A stretch of 64,000 nt of DNA, taken from NCBI GenBank assembly GCA_900466605.1, contig UBMU01000012.1:1-64000 (forward strand). Direction: 5' to 3'. Made by a program: the position numbers and the translations under genes. Source of the DNA: Hyphomicrobiales bacterium. GTDB taxonomy: Bacteria > Pseudomonadota > Alphaproteobacteria > Rhizobiales > Rhizobiaceae. This document shows, piece after piece, positions 1 to 9,868 of this stretch (the stretch's first letter is position 1; every line of letters starts with the position of its first letter). The notes beneath the pieces were generated by a model. The model had not been told where the DNA came from and ran no database searches. It saw nothing but the letters and a program-made list of their open reading frames with translations.

Positions 1-3000
1 AACGTCCGTGCCGCAACGGGGAGCGGTGTCGTGCCGTTGTCATCATCGTCATCGCCACCCGACGACGTGTCATCGTCGTCGTCTCCGCCATTGGACGGGC
101 AGTCGTCATCACCGCCCGAAGCTGGTGCATCATCGTCATCGTCGTGACCCCCAGGACCACCTGCACCGTGATCATCATCATCGTCGTCATCGTCATTTTG
201 CTGCGCCTCCACCAGCTGCGGTGTCCCCGTTGAATGGAAACTGATCGCGTGCCCTGTCGTCGTATTGCTGAGGGTCGTCATGCCATTTTCATCGGTGGTC
301 GCCGTGTAGTTCGCGACCGATGCACCAAGCGGCAGCTCGATTACGTCCTGTGCCCGCAACGTTCCGATAATCGTGTCCTGACCGCCATTGGAGCGGAAGA
401 CGATACGGTGCGCAGAGGTCAGTGCCGAGATATCGATCACATCGTTGCCGGCATCCCCGTCGATGGTGATCGTATTGAGTGCCAGGCTCGTGCCGGTGAA
501 GTCACCGATAACCATGACGGTGTCACCACCGACCGCTCCACCACCGATACCACCTGGCGAGCTCACGTTCAGCGTGCTGACGAAGATCTCCTCGATGTTG
601 TCGAGCTCCGCGATCACGGAGTTCGCTGTCGTGCCGTTGCGGGTAATGACGATTTCGGTGTCGGCACTGAGTACAAGCCCCGCTATCTGGGCGATAGCCT
701 CGGTTCGCGTATAGATCCTGAAGGTTTCTGCACCGGCCGCGGCAGTCAGCTGGTAGGTATCGATACCGGCACCGCCATTGACGACATCGCGGCCTCCCGT
801 GCTGCCTGTTTGAGCAATTGTGTCGGCACCCGCGCCAGCATCGATGAGATCGTTGCCGGCCCCGCCATTAATGCTGTCGGCCCCGTCCAAACCGAAGATG
901 GCCTGTAAGCCGTTGGCGCCCGCTGCCCCATTCAGATTGGCATTATTGGCATTGCTTCCGGTCACGATCGTATAATTGATGCCACCAAAGCTCAGGGTTT
1001 CGACACCTGTCATCGAGTCGACGCCGTCCGCGCCGGTTGTATCCGTGACCGTTACTGTCACGGTCTGGCCAACAAGCGTTGCGGCAAAATTGTAGTTCGA
1101 GAGCGGGCCGGCAAAGACGGCAGTGTCGGCGCCGGCGCCTCCATTGATGGTGTCATTGCCTGCCCCGCCGGTGATTGTGTCGCCACCACCGGCGCCGTTT
1201 AGGACATCATTGCCGGCATTGCCGTTCAGCGCCTCGCCGAAAAGCCCGCCATTTGCGACATCGTCACCTGCCGTTCCGTTGAACGGCTGACCGAGAAGAC
1301 CGTCCCAGTTGACCCCAACCGGGCCGGTGGCTGCCGAAATGACCTGCTCGGGATTGCCGAACCCGTCAACGAAGCTGACGACAACACGCAATTGACGTCC
1401 GGCCTGGGCACCAAACAGCAGGGACGGCAGATCCTGCGGCGTAAATGACGGGTTGGTCGCGCCTGCAATATTCGTCCAGGTCGTTCCGTCGATCGAGGAT
1501 TGCCACTGAAAGCCGAAGGTACCCAAGCCGTTTGCATCCGCAATGGATGCGACGTTCACCGTCAGAGCCTGACCTTCCAAAGGCGTCTGATCGGATATCA
1601 CAGGCGTGCCTGTCGCCGGTGCATTGAAGAAGATATTTGTGTCGACGATCCTGTCGGCGAACTGCAGCTTCTCGATATTGAACAGGCGATCCGTGCCATC
1701 TGCCTCACGAGCGCGGCCCGTGGTTTGATCAACGATGACTGGCCCGACCGTCGTATGGGCAACCGTCAAGCTGCCGTCCGCATTGCCGGTGATGGTGTAG
1801 TTTTCGAAGCTGTCCCAATAGCGAGCTGTATCGACGTCACCGGCACCGCCACCGTCCAGGATCTCCCTCACGATCTGCAACTGGCCAGGCTTTATCTCGC
1901 CTGAATACATTCTCTCCTGGATGTCCGAGAGCGTATCGATGCTGAACGGCTGGAAGGTTTGACCGCGACTTTGATCCGGGGTGACAAGAATGCGAACGTT
2001 CAGCCACTTGTCTCCATCGATAATGTCGTTGCCACCCATCCCCTCTATGACGTCACTTCCGGCGCCACCGAGGATGATGTCGGAGGCATCCGATGTATCC
2101 ATGACGATGGTTTCTGTCTGGCCGGCGACGGTGACGTCGGTGCGTTGAAGATGTGCCGTGAGTTCTTCGAGCCCGTTGATGAGATGAAGGTTCTTGGCAA
2201 GCAGCGCGTTGGAATAGGACTCGAGCGGGGCATCAGGATCGACCTGAGTAGCGTTTCCGTTTGCGTCATAGGCACCTATCACTACATCACGTCCACGCAA
2301 CACATCGTTTCCGGTCCAACCGGAAAGACCCTCCACGAGATCGAAGCGGTCGCGAAGGATGTTGTTTTGCTGATTCACGAAGATCGAAATGTTCATATCC
2401 GCGTTGGCCGGCTGGGTGTCGCCCTTGTGGATCGCCCAGTCAAAACCAGCCATGCCGTTGTTGCGCTGGATGCCAGGACCCTGGAACATGATGTCGTCAC
2501 CGGACTCAGCGTCGTAGTCGTTGTCGTTACCACGCCCGTTCAGCACGTCATGCCCAATGATCGTCGAATTGAAAAACAGTTCGGAGTTCTCGCCAGCCAG
2601 CGTGTCGAAACCGTCTCCGCCTTCGAGCCAATCATCACCCTCGTTGCCGGCAATGAAGCTTGGACCGCTCGCACCACGAATGAAGTCGTTGCCCTCCCCG
2701 CCGCTGATCGTCTTGCTTTCGCTGCCCCCGTAGATGAAGTCGCTATCATCACCGCCAAAAATCAGGTCGAAACCATTGCCACCGTTGATGACGTCCTCGC
2801 CGGCTTCGCCATGAATAACATCGGCTGCACCGACGTCCGTGCCGCTGTCGGTAATAATATCGTCGCCGTCTCCACCATGAAGATGATCGACACCAAAGCC
2901 ACCTTCGAGCCGGTCGTTTCCAGCGCCGCCCCATAACGTGTCGTCGCCTTCACCCCCGATGATTGTGTCGTTACGGCTGGTGCCACCAATCACGACATGC

Positions 3001-5891
3001 TCTCCACCGGTAAAGCGGATGTAGTCCGTAAGTCCGTCGCCATCCAAATCCTGGCGAATGACGAGCGGGTTGATTGCCTGCAGGATGGGGTTGGTCCCGA
3101 TCGGGTCGGCAGAGCCAAGACCTGAATTGAACTGCGTTGCCTGATCCATCTCAAGCACGTAGTCGGCCGTCTGGAAGGCCGCACCGTTCAGGTGAACGTT
3201 CTGGTCCTCGGTGTCGGTGTTGCGCATGACAAGTTGCGCAAAGGAATCAGCCTCCAGTTCATTGAGCAGATTGAGGCCCTGGGTGCGGCTCAGATAATAG
3301 AAGCGGTCGCCGTTCTGGAGTTTCTCCATCTGCGCTTCGAAGACGAAGTTGAACGTCGAACCGAGCATGCCCCCGAACGGCATTTTCTTTTCGGCAAGCC
3401 CGCCGACCCAGAAATCCACCGTGTCGAGGCCAGTGGTCGTAACGCCATTCGACGACGAGGCCCAGGAGCCCGTTCCGTTGAGGAAGTCCAAACGATCTGC
3501 GGGCGAGCCTGGTCCTCCAAGAACAAGAGCCGTCGCAGCTGCGCGTTTCTCTTCAAGCGTGATCGCCGCGACAATTGTGGAATGCGTGCCGTAGGCGGCG
3601 ATGAAGTTTATAAGAGACGCCGGGTTTTTAAGCGAAAGCGCAAAATCGAACCAGCTGTCGTAAGGTTTCAGCATGCTGTCCTGGGTCTGCGCATAGAAGT
3701 CACGGCGCGCCGCATTGAGCGAGGGAACACCAGTCTCCCGGGCCCTGGTCATGTTGAGTGCCGCAAGGTCGAGTGGCAGACCAACGAGATTGTTTCGGAG
3801 CGCGTCGGTCACATGCTCATCGATTTCATTGCCGACCTGCCGGCTCATGCCGCGAAGAATGGCACCGGCTGCAGCCTCCGCGTCGACGCCACTCTCGGCA
3901 AACATCAGCGGATTGAGGAAGGCATCCATCAGTTTGACGTCTGCCTGCTCTTGCGCAGTCACTTCGCCGTCAGTGCCCAAAAGAAGATTGAGGCGGGAAA
4001 CGTCTTCCGTAAGCATCGAGTGACCGAAGCGATAGACGACGTGGGCGAATTCGGCTGCGATCGCCGGGTCGATATCCACGCTGTTGGAAAAGACAAAAGG
4101 GTCGATATTCGGTGAGACGGCGCGCGCAAATTCTTCAAAAACCAGGTGCTGGTAAACCATTTCAGTCGAGAACCGCCCTGCCTGGAAGAGCCGCTCGCCA
4201 TCCCAGACCAGCGCGTCGATCTCCGCCTGAGATGTTGGAAGGACATCAACATCAACAAGCAGCCACTCGTTCAGGAATGCCACGTCGGCATCAGGCCCGG
4301 AGATCAGCTCATTCTTGATCTCTTCAATCTGGCGGTTGTGCTCATGGTGGAAGAGATGGTGAACCGAGGTAAGGCCGATATTTTCGTTCCCACGGCCGTC
4401 CCCCACGATGAAATGGGCGTCGAGTAGTTCGTTGTCGTAGGCAATATTGTTGCCGCGATTGTCGACGGGAACCGCATTGCCAGCCACTTCATCAGTGTCC
4501 TGCATCAACCCTGGAGCGGTGGTAGGGTCACCGTCATTGTCGCCCATGAAGGGCACGGCGGTATGGGCAATGTCGTTGAGGAATGCGCGCCCTGCCGGAA
4601 ATGCCTCTGATGCCAGGACGGGGCTGTCAATATTCCCTTCCTTCATACCATCGGCAGTTACGAGTTGCGGGAAGCCCGTCTCCCCTCGCACGAACTGACC
4701 GTAAAGATCTGTTGCGATAGCCGGAACACGCAAGACGTCCATGTCGGTCAGCGTAATCCCGAGGATGCTCGATGCTTGAGCCTTGATGTCTGCCCAGGTT
4801 GGTGGGCCACCATTGGCCCCTTCAAGCATGTGGCCTGTTGCCATCGGCTTGCCATCAACCAGAACATATTCTCGCAAAAAGACCTGGTGCGACGGGTTCG
4901 ACGTATAGACCTGGTTGAGATCAATCCAGGGCGTCGTCTCGTTGGTATGCTCACGCACATCGTCCGTAGTCCCGACGATGCCGTCTGGCCCCGGCTGGTT
5001 TTGCGCCCGTGTCAAAACCATGAAATTGGTCGGGCTGCCCGGCACGTAGAGCGGATCGTCAGGATGGAGCGGAATGAACACGGTGCCACTGCCACCCTTG
5101 CTGACGAGATCAAGGCCGTGGTCGAAGAACTGACCGAAGAGCGTGAAGAAGCCGTTGAATGGTGCCGTGTCGCCAAGATCAGCAGAAACGTTCGGAATCA
5201 AAACCGAGTCGCCCTCGATCGTAACGCCAAGCGCTTGTTCCATGGCGTCGTAGGCATCACTCTTTGCATCGAGTGCTGCGACGACGACGTCTTGTGCCTG
5301 CGTAACGGCCAGTTCGGCCGCATCTATCACCTCCTGGGCGGGCGGTGGCCCGAAAAAAAGTGCCGCCAGTGCGCCCTTTGCCGCCGCCAGCGATTTCTCT
5401 GCTGCCTTGTAATCTTCAAAGGCACTCAAGGCCGCGGCGTAAGCCGCAGCATTTGCCGGTATTGCAAGCAGCCCGTATGGATCGCTGTGGCCGAGATTGA
5501 TCAGTGCTGAAAGAATGGTTGCAGGATTTCCGATCGATTGGTCGACAACCAGGTTGGAAATCACGCGGGGCTGGGAGTCGTACACATTTCCCGACGTCTG
5601 AGTGTAGCTGCTTGACGGCGTTCCCGGGAAATTCGGCCCGTGCAATCCGGCCGGTGCTCCCTCGGCGGCATTAAACTGTGCATCAAGCAACCGCTGCATA
5701 ACCTGGTCGGAAGATCCATAGTGCTCCTGGCCCGGAGCCAGATTGTTGTAGCTCCCGTCAACCGTGCGCAATCCGTACGGGACGAGCTGGCTGGAGACGA
5801 GCTCTGTCAGGGGCGTGCCCGATGTGTGTGCCTCTGCAACCTTGATCTGTTTCAGAATGAACTCGAGGTCGTGTTTGTTGAGCTGGACCAT
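1..5891 (-). CDS. Giant heme peroxidase with RTX (hemolysin-type) repeats, C-terminus beyond window
   Basis: The reading frame is open for about 1,963 codons from ATG 5891 to the window edge with no internal stop, so the C-terminus is missing. The start has GGAGG five bases upstream. The N-terminal ~750 residues match the animal-type heme peroxidase fold: a distal-histidine motif FGQFFDHGLD (near residue 255), a proximal YRFGHS motif (near 620) and a helix motif LDLAALNMTRARETG (near 710). Blocks of calcium-binding GGxGxDxxx nonapeptides follow at roughly residues 965-1100, 1265-1295, 1540-1595 and 1655-1715. A run of Asp and Gly tracts lies near residues 1890-1955. No N-terminal signal peptide is seen, which fits type I secretion by a C-terminal signal that would lie outside the window. 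The product probably oxidises halides or phenolics outside the cell (inference). Bacterial peroxinectin-like proteins are the closest family. Confidence 0.93.
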   Translation of the reverse strand, partial: MVQLNKHDLEFILKQIKVAEAHTSGTPLTELVSSQLVPYGLRTVDGSYNNLAPGQEHYGSSDQVMQRLLDAQFNAAEGAPAGLHGPNFPGTPSSSYTQTSGNVYDSQPRVISNLVVDQSIGNPATILSALINLGHSDPYGLLAIPANAAAYAAALSAFEDYKAAEKSLAAAKGALAALFFGPPPAQEVIDAAELAVTQAQDVVVAALDAKSDAYDAMEQALGVTIEGDSVLIPNVSADLGDTAPFNGFFTLFGQFFDHGLDLVSKGGSGTVFIPLHPDDPLYVPGSPTNFMVLTRAQNQPGPDGIVGTTDDVREHTNETTPWIDLNQVYTSNPSHQVFLREYVLVDGKPMATGHMLEGANGGPPTWADIKAQASSILGITLTDMDVLRVPAIATDLYGQFVRGETGFPQLVTADGMKEGNIDSPVLASEAFPAGRAFLNDIAHTAVPFMGDNDGDPTTAPGLMQDTDEVAGNAVPVDNRGNNIAYDNELLDAHFIVGDGRGNENIGLTSVHHLFHHEHNRQIEEIKNELISGPDADVAFLNEWLLVDVDVLPTSQAEIDALVWDGERLFQAGRFSTEMVYQHLVFEEFARAVSPNIDPFVFSNSVDIDPAIAAEFAHVVYRFGHSMLTEDVSRLNLLLGTDGEVTAQEQADVKLMDAFLNPLMFAESGVDAEAAAGAILRGMSRQVGNEIDEHVTDALRNNLVGLPLDLAALNMTRARETGVPSLNAARRDFYAQTQDSMLKPYDSWFDFALSLKNPASLINFIAAYGTHSTIVAAITLEEKRAAATALVLGGPGSPADRLDFLNGTGSWASSSNGVTTTGLDTVDFWVGGLAEKKMPFGGMLGSTFNFVFEAQMEKLQNGDRFYYLSRTQGLNLLNELEADSFAQLVMRNTDTEDQNVHLNGAAFQTADYVLEMDQATQFNSGLGSADPIGTNPILQAINPLVIRQDLDGDGLTDYIRFTGGEHVVIGGTSRNDTIIGGEGDDTLWGGAGNDRLEGGFGVDHLHGGDGDDIITDSGTDVGAADVIHGEAGEDVINGGNGFDLIFGGDDSDFIYGGSESKTISGGEGNDFIRGASGPSFIAGNEGDDWLEGGDGFDTLAGENSELFFNSTIIGHDVLNGRGNDNDYDAESGDDIMFQGPGIQRNNGMAGFDWAIHKGDTQPANADMNISIFVNQQNNILRDRFDLVEGLSGWTGNDVLRGRDVVIGAYDANGNATQVDPDAPLESYSNALLAKNLHLINGLEELTAHLQRTDVTVAGQTETIVMDTSDASDIILGGAGSDVIEGMGGNDIIDGDKWLNVRILVTPDQSRGQTFQPFSIDTLSDIQERMYSGEIKPGQLQIVREILDGGGAGDVDTARYWDSFENYTITGNADGSLTVAHTTVGPVIVDQTTGRAREADGTDRLFNIEKLQFADRIVDTNIFFNAPATGTPVISDQTPLEGQALTVNVASIADANGLGTFGFQWQSSIDGTTWTNIAGATNPSFTPQDLPSLLFGAQAGRQLRVVVSFVDGFGNPEQVISAATGPVGVNWDGLLGQPFNGTAGDDVANGGLFGEALNGNAGNDVLNGAGGGDTITGGAGNDTINGGAGADTAVFAGPLSNYNFAATLVGQTVTVTVTDTTGADGVDSMTGVETLSFGGINYTIVTGSNANNANLNGAAGANGLQAIFGLDGADSINGGAGNDLIDAGAGADTIAQTGSTGGRDVVNGGAGIDTYQLTAAAGAETFRIYTRTEAIAQIAGLVLSADTEIVITRNGTTANSVIAELDNIEEIFVSTLNVSSPGGIGGGAVGGDTVMVIGDFTGTSLALNTITIDGDAGNDVIDISALTSAHRIVFRSNGGQDTIIGTLRAQDVIELPLGASVANYTATTDENGMTTLSNTTTGHAISFHSTGTPQLVEAQQNDDDDDDDDHGAGGPGGHDDDDDAPASGGDDDCPSNGGDDDDDTSSGGDDDDDNGTTPLPVAART

Positions 5892-6080
5892 TCTACCCTC
5901 CATGATCCGCGTTTCGCCGCGGTCTGTTCAAAGCTTCGCCACTCCATCAGCCACCGGCTGCTGGTCGGTTTTTCTTGGTTTTAAGGTGTCGCGGGCAGAA
6001 CCTGATGCGGTCGCCATTGACGATGATCAAGCATGGCAAATACCGCCTGTCGCTTGAACGCCAGAAAGTCCGACAAAGTT

Positions 6081-6170
6081 TTCGATCAACGTCTGATTAA
6101 AAACTCGTGCTTTGGTTTTACATTGAATTCGGACCAGCCCAGGTTTTGGCTGGACCTTGGACTAGTTCTG
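6081..6170 (+). repeat. Copy A of a ~90-bp diverged direct repeat in the peroxidase/kinase divergent region
   Basis: This segment aligns nearly gap-free with 6325-6413. Shared blocks in the same order are TTCGATCAA, GTCTGA, TACATTG with CGGA after it, and GACCTTnGACTAGTTCTG at the end. The last block contains CTAG, which is usually rare in such genomes, inside an imperfect inverted repeat (AGA-n-CTAG-n-TCT). The copy lies ~190 bp before the peroxidase start. It may be a regulator-binding or promoter module (inference). Confidence 0.7.
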
Positions 6171-6324
6171 CCTGTGCTGGAACCACTTGGGGGAACGAGG
6201 AGGTGCTTGGAACCGGGGCTTGGTAAACGATACCCACTGCTCCAACCCGCCAATTCTTCCAGGATTTCGAGAAAGCGCCCCCGACAGAGCGAAAACCATG
6301 CACCTCAGAAAGGCCGGCAGAGTA

Positions 6325-6413
6325 TTCGATCAAAGTCTGAACGGAATCCCCAGGTTGATTGTACATTGGATACGGAACGGTCCAGATTACACCTAGACCT
6401 TAGACTAGTTCTG
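6325..6413 (+). repeat. Copy B of the ~90-bp diverged direct repeat
   Basis: This is the same length, within one base, as copy A, and has the conserved blocks in the same order and orientation. It ends about 100 bp before the histidine kinase start. The stretch ACCTAGACCTTAGACTAG contains two CTAG tetramers. The rest of the 620-bp intergenic region shows no coding signal. Confidence 0.7.
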
Positions 6414-6514
6414 GAGCGACCTTCATTATATTTGGATTTTCCGCTGGCAATCCACGCCAATACTGAGAGTATGATCTTTACTTGGAGGCAACAGGCTGTT
6501 GGAGAGGACGACAG

Positions 6515-7969
6515 TTGTTTGGCAGGATCCCTTTAGATCGTGACAGACGGGCAGAAAGGGCTGACGAGGCTCTCACCGTTCTGCCGCGGGTTCGGCTGCC
6601 GGGACAAGACTGGATAGCACGCCAGACGCTCACGGTTCGCTTCCTGCTTGCCAGTGGCCTGCTCATCCTGCTCACAGCAACGATTGCAGGCCATCTCATT
6701 GCCGGCATCCTCGTCAGAAACGCAACGAATGCTCGCGCCGCATCGACTGCATTGCTCGTTCAGCGGATGATACAGCCAATCGCCCAGGAGCTCGAAGTCT
6801 CTGCTCAATTGTCTGATGCAGCTGTCGCCGAACTCGATCGACTGTTTGCTGGTCCCGAAGTGCGGCAGCGCTTTCCCTATCTCGAGGTCTGGCTTCCAGA
6901 CGGGACCGTTGTTTATTCCCTCTCAAAGGAACTCGTCGGCAAGCGGTTCAATCCACCCGATGGCCTGACCCGAGCACTTGCCGGCGAGGTCGCTGCCCAA
7001 CACGCAGACCTTCAGGCTGGCGAACATACGGAACGAAACTTCACGACGTCATACCTGGAGATATACAGCCCGATCCATGACAAGGATACTGGCGCCGTCT
7101 TTGCGGTCGCCGAGATCCACGAGGATGCAGCCGTCGTCGGTGACCAGCTTCTGCAGTTGCAACTGCAAAGCTGGGCAATCGTTGCGGCGACCTCCGCGTT
7201 GGTGATGGCGGGTCTCTTTGGCATAGTCCATCGGGCCAGCATGACGATCGAGCAGCAGCGCACACTGCTCAAGCGTAGGGCCGAAGAGGCCGAGCGCACC
7301 CGTGACGAAGTGCAGGAACTGCGCAAAAGGGACCGTGAAGCCTCCGTCCGTCTGGCAAGCATGAACGAAAACTTCGCGCGTGGAATTGGTGCGGACTTGC
7401 ATGATGGTCCAGGCCAATTACTGAGCTACGCCTTGCTGCAGCTTGAACCTGTCCGCGTTGCCAGGAATCGCACCGCCCGTGACAGCGCGCTGCACACCGT
7501 CTCCTCGACGCTCGCCGAAGCGCTCGCCGAAATCCGCATAATCGCGCGGTCCCTGTTGCTCCCGGATATCGAGCGACTTGACCTTGACCAGATCATTGCA
7601 AGGGTCATTCGAAATCACGAAGCACGGACTGGCAGCAAGGTCTCTTTCGAAGCCAGCCGGGCAAAACCCGAGCTTCCAGTCGCAATAAAAACCTGCATCT
7701 TTCGCTTTGTACAGGAAGGCCTCAACAATGCTCACCGGCATGCAGGTGCAAACGGTCAAAGGGTCGAATGCAAGATCGTTGCCGGGACGCTCATGTTGGC
7801 TGTCTTGGACGACGGCCTGAAGGCAGACCAAAAGCCAGGCGGCCACGACACCGGTATGGGGCTACATGGCATCAGGCAGCGGGTCGAGAGCCTTGGCGGA
7901 ACACTTACATTTGCCAGTCGTGAGCCGACCGGCACACGACTTGAAATGACAATCGACCTGGAGCAATAA
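6515..7969 (+). CDS. Sensor histidine kinase, NarX/HisKA_3 type
   Basis: The protein is a membrane sensor kinase of about 484 residues. There is one TM helix near residues 35-65, an extracytoplasmic sensor region, a second TM helix near 215-240, a coiled-coil linker, then a HisKA_3 dimerisation domain with the phospho-acceptor in LHDGPGQ (His near 296). The HATPase domain follows, with an N-box in QEGLNNAHRH and a GMGLHGIRQR glycine box. I chose TTG 6515 because GGAGAGG sits seven bases upstream; no ATG is available before the first TM helix. The response regulator begins one base after the stop. The divergent peroxidase gene is a plausible target of this system (inference from context only). 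Confidence 0.88.
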   Translation: MFGRIPLDRDRRAERADEALTVLPRVRLPGQDWIARQTLTVRFLLASGLLILLTATIAGHLIAGILVRNATNARAASTALLVQRMIQPIAQELEVSAQLSDAAVAELDRLFAGPEVRQRFPYLEVWLPDGTVVYSLSKELVGKRFNPPDGLTRALAGEVAAQHADLQAGEHTERNFTTSYLEIYSPIHDKDTGAVFAVAEIHEDAAVVGDQLLQLQLQSWAIVAATSALVMAGLFGIVHRASMTIEQQRTLLKRRAEEAERTRDEVQELRKRDREASVRLASMNENFARGIGADLHDGPGQLLSYALLQLEPVRVARNRTARDSALHTVSSTLAEALAEIRIIARSLLLPDIERLDLDQIIARVIRNHEARTGSKVSFEASRAKPELPVAIKTCIFRFVQEGLNNAHRHAGANGQRVECKIVAGTLMLAVLDDGLKADQKPGGHDTGMGLHGIRQRVESLGGTLTFASREPTGTRLEMTIDLEQ

Positions 7970-7970
7970 C

Positions 7971-8642
7971 GTGGCCACGCAACCTGCAATTTCGGTAATT
8001 GTTGCTGACGATCATGCGCTGTTTCGTATGGGCGTCATTCAGGCCTTCGCGGCATCTGGCAAAATCAACGTGGTCGGCGAAGGCGCAACAAAAGACGAGG
8101 CGATCGAGCTAACTGAAGCCTGCCAGCCCGATGTGGCCCTGCTCGACATCTCCATGCCAGGAAGCGGAATTGCCGCCGCGCGGGAAATCCGTTTAAAGTG
8201 GCCCGGCGTCAAGATCGTCATGCTAACCGTTTCCGAGGAGGACGATGACGTCCTGGAAGCGTTGGAAGCTGGTGCAACGGGCTATCTTCTCAAAGGATCG
8301 ATGGCCCCGGATCTCATATCGGCAGTCCAGACTGTCGCGGCCGGAAGCTCCTATCTATCATCGAATATCGGCATGCGGCTTTACGACGTCATACGCAGTG
8401 TTTCGGAGAGCCGAAAGACAGACAATCTCGTCGGAAAACTCTCGCCGAAGGAGGCTGTGGTATTCGCTCTCATCGGTCAGGGGCAGACAAACCGGCAGAT
8501 CGCAGAGGCGACGGGCGTCCAGGTGAAGACCGTCAAGTTTCATGTTTCGCGGTTACTGGCCAAACTGGGGCTCAGGAACCGGGTGGAGATCGCACTCCTG
8601 GCACAACAGAACACGGCTTCCCTGCGAAACCGCACGGAGTGA
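7971..8642 (+). CDS. Response regulator, NarL/FixJ family
   Basis: The 223-residue protein has an N-terminal receiver domain with acidic residues in VADDH, the phospho-acceptor Asp near residue 59 (ALLDISMPG) and the switch Lys in TGYLLKGS. A LuxR-type helix-turn-helix occupies about residues 150-210 (LSPKEAVVFALIGQGQTNRQ onward). The GTG start lies one base after the kinase stop, so the two are translationally coupled partners. It probably binds DNA as a dimer. The duplicated elements at 6081 and 6325 are the obvious candidate targets, but this is not shown by the sequence. Confidence 0.92.
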   Translation: MATQPAISVIVADDHALFRMGVIQAFAASGKINVVGEGATKDEAIELTEACQPDVALLDISMPGSGIAAAREIRLKWPGVKIVMLTVSEEDDDVLEALEAGATGYLLKGSMAPDLISAVQTVAAGSSYLSSNIGMRLYDVIRSVSESRKTDNLVGKLSPKEAVVFALIGQGQTNRQIAEATGVQVKTVKFHVSRLLAKLGLRNRVEIALLAQQNTASLRNRTE

Positions 8643-8824
8643 CGTATCTCAGGGAGGACGAGATCGCGCCCTTGCGACGCTCAAGAAAGCAGTATCCAGG
8701 GTCATCAAGAGAAAGCGACCTCGACACGATCGGCGGCCTGATCTCCAGCTTCGGCAAACAGTCGAAACTCGGCGAGGATATCACCGAGACCCTGGTGGTC
8801 GTCTCGCGTCAAAACTCCCAATAG
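8639..8824 (+). CDS. Small hypothetical protein coupled to the response regulator
   Basis: A 61-codon frame starts at a GTG that overlaps the regulator stop by four bases (GTGA), a typical coupling arrangement. Its codons favour G/C in third position like the neighbours. The predicted peptide is hydrophilic, with no TM helix and no motif I recognise. It could instead be a chance open frame. Confidence 0.35.
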   Translation: MTYLREDEIAPLRRSRKQYPGSSRESDLDTIGGLISSFGKQSKLGEDITETLVVVSRQNSQ

Positions 8825-9205
8825 GACAACCATGCTGGCTTGATTAGTGACTACTTAAGTGAGAGTATGTTTTAAGGCCACTCGAAGCCTTCACGCTCAA
8901 TGTCAAGGTCGGTGAAAACGCGATCAAGGCAAGAAAGCCAGAAGCACGGGTAACCCAACGATAGGCTCCGAGAATTGAAAACCCTCTGGAGCCTTTCGTT
9001 TGCCAGCCATACCGCGCTCATTCGTTGGTAGGGGACATAGCTCCCTCGGGCCGGAAGATCACACCGGCTCCGAATGGTCGGTTGTCGGCTTGAGCGACGC
9101 TTTCCACCCTCGCATGACCGGATCTGAAGTCTCCGTGGCATCGATCGTTGATGGTGCTCTGAAACCCAAGACAGCTGCAGGAAAGAAGGTTCGTCACCTG
9201 ATTAG
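8825..9205. other. Intergenic region, no convincing gene
   Basis: Open frames here are short and lack ribosome-binding sites. The only structure noted is an inverted repeat AGGCTCC (8963-8969) / GGAGCCT (8988-8994) with an 18-base loop. Confidence 0.5.
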
Positions 9206-9868
9206 TCACTCAGCCTCTTCACCTGTCTTCGGAAAGAGCTGCGTAATATTCGAACCGTTTGATACGAGGGGTACGCTCTTGCTATGACGGCCACTTTCAT
9301 TGCCACTCTGCAAGATAGCCGCAAACCCTTCTCGCTGGCGGTAGTATTCGGGCTTGGCAGGCAAACGCAGATCAAATTCCCGAAGCAGTCGGTCGATAAG
9401 ATCGATAGCCGTGCTCGCCAATTCTGAGTAGCCTTGCTGGCGTCTTTCAAAAAACCTGTCGTAGCCAGGGCTTGAAAGGTCGAGGGAATCCAGAGCGTGC
9501 GACAGGTTTTTCTGCCTGTTGGAGAGCCACAAGATCTCGTCAGATAGTTCCTCGCCAAGCACAGCCAAGTCAGCATCCCCGGGCAAGACGAAGACTGGAT
9601 CTGGCGTATGAAAGGCGAACTCCCCTTCATTCATCGGGTTGAATTCCGCGATATCATGAACGGCAGCATAGCTGGCCCCGACAAAGTCATCGAGAGCAAG
9701 GACGATGAGCATTGCCAAACTCCTGGCCTCCGCCTTGGAATTGCGGTTGCTCCACTGTCCGATCCTCTGCATCGCGGTAAGTGTGAAAGTCCCGGCCGCA
9801 AAGCAGCCACCACCAATCAGCGCACCAAATGCCAGGATGGCGGGTGTGGTTTCGAAGAACTGCGTCAA
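9206..9868 (-). CDS. Membrane-anchored hypothetical protein
   Basis: The 220-residue protein has one N-terminal membrane segment (about residues 8-32, rich in Gly and Ala) and a soluble, mostly helical remainder rich in charged residues. No catalytic motif or known domain is recognised. It is an isolated gene with no same-strand neighbour close by. The topology suggests a bitopic inner-membrane protein with its bulk in the cytoplasm, but the orientation is inferred only. Confidence 0.7.
   Translation of the reverse strand: MTQFFETTPAILAFGALIGGGCFAAGTFTLTAMQRIGQWSNRNSKAEARSLAMLIVLALDDFVGASYAAVHDIAEFNPMNEGEFAFHTPDPVFVLPGDADLAVLGEELSDEILWLSNRQKNLSHALDSLDLSSPGYDRFFERRQQGYSELASTAIDLIDRLLREFDLRLPAKPEYYRQREGFAAILQSGNESGRHSKSVPLVSNGSNITQLFPKTGEEAE

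Noticed and set aside
1..220. Repetitive sequence resembling a CRISPR or microsatellite array
   Set aside because: The repeats are GAT/GAC and GGN codons in the peroxidase frame, encoding Asp and Gly tracts; there is no repeat-spacer layout.
234..4115. Long plus-strand frames within the first 5.9 kb (234-908, 1959-2936, 3192-4115)
   Set aside because: They are antisense to the continuous peroxidase/RTX frame, which has family motifs throughout; the plus-strand peptides show no motif or ribosome-binding site.
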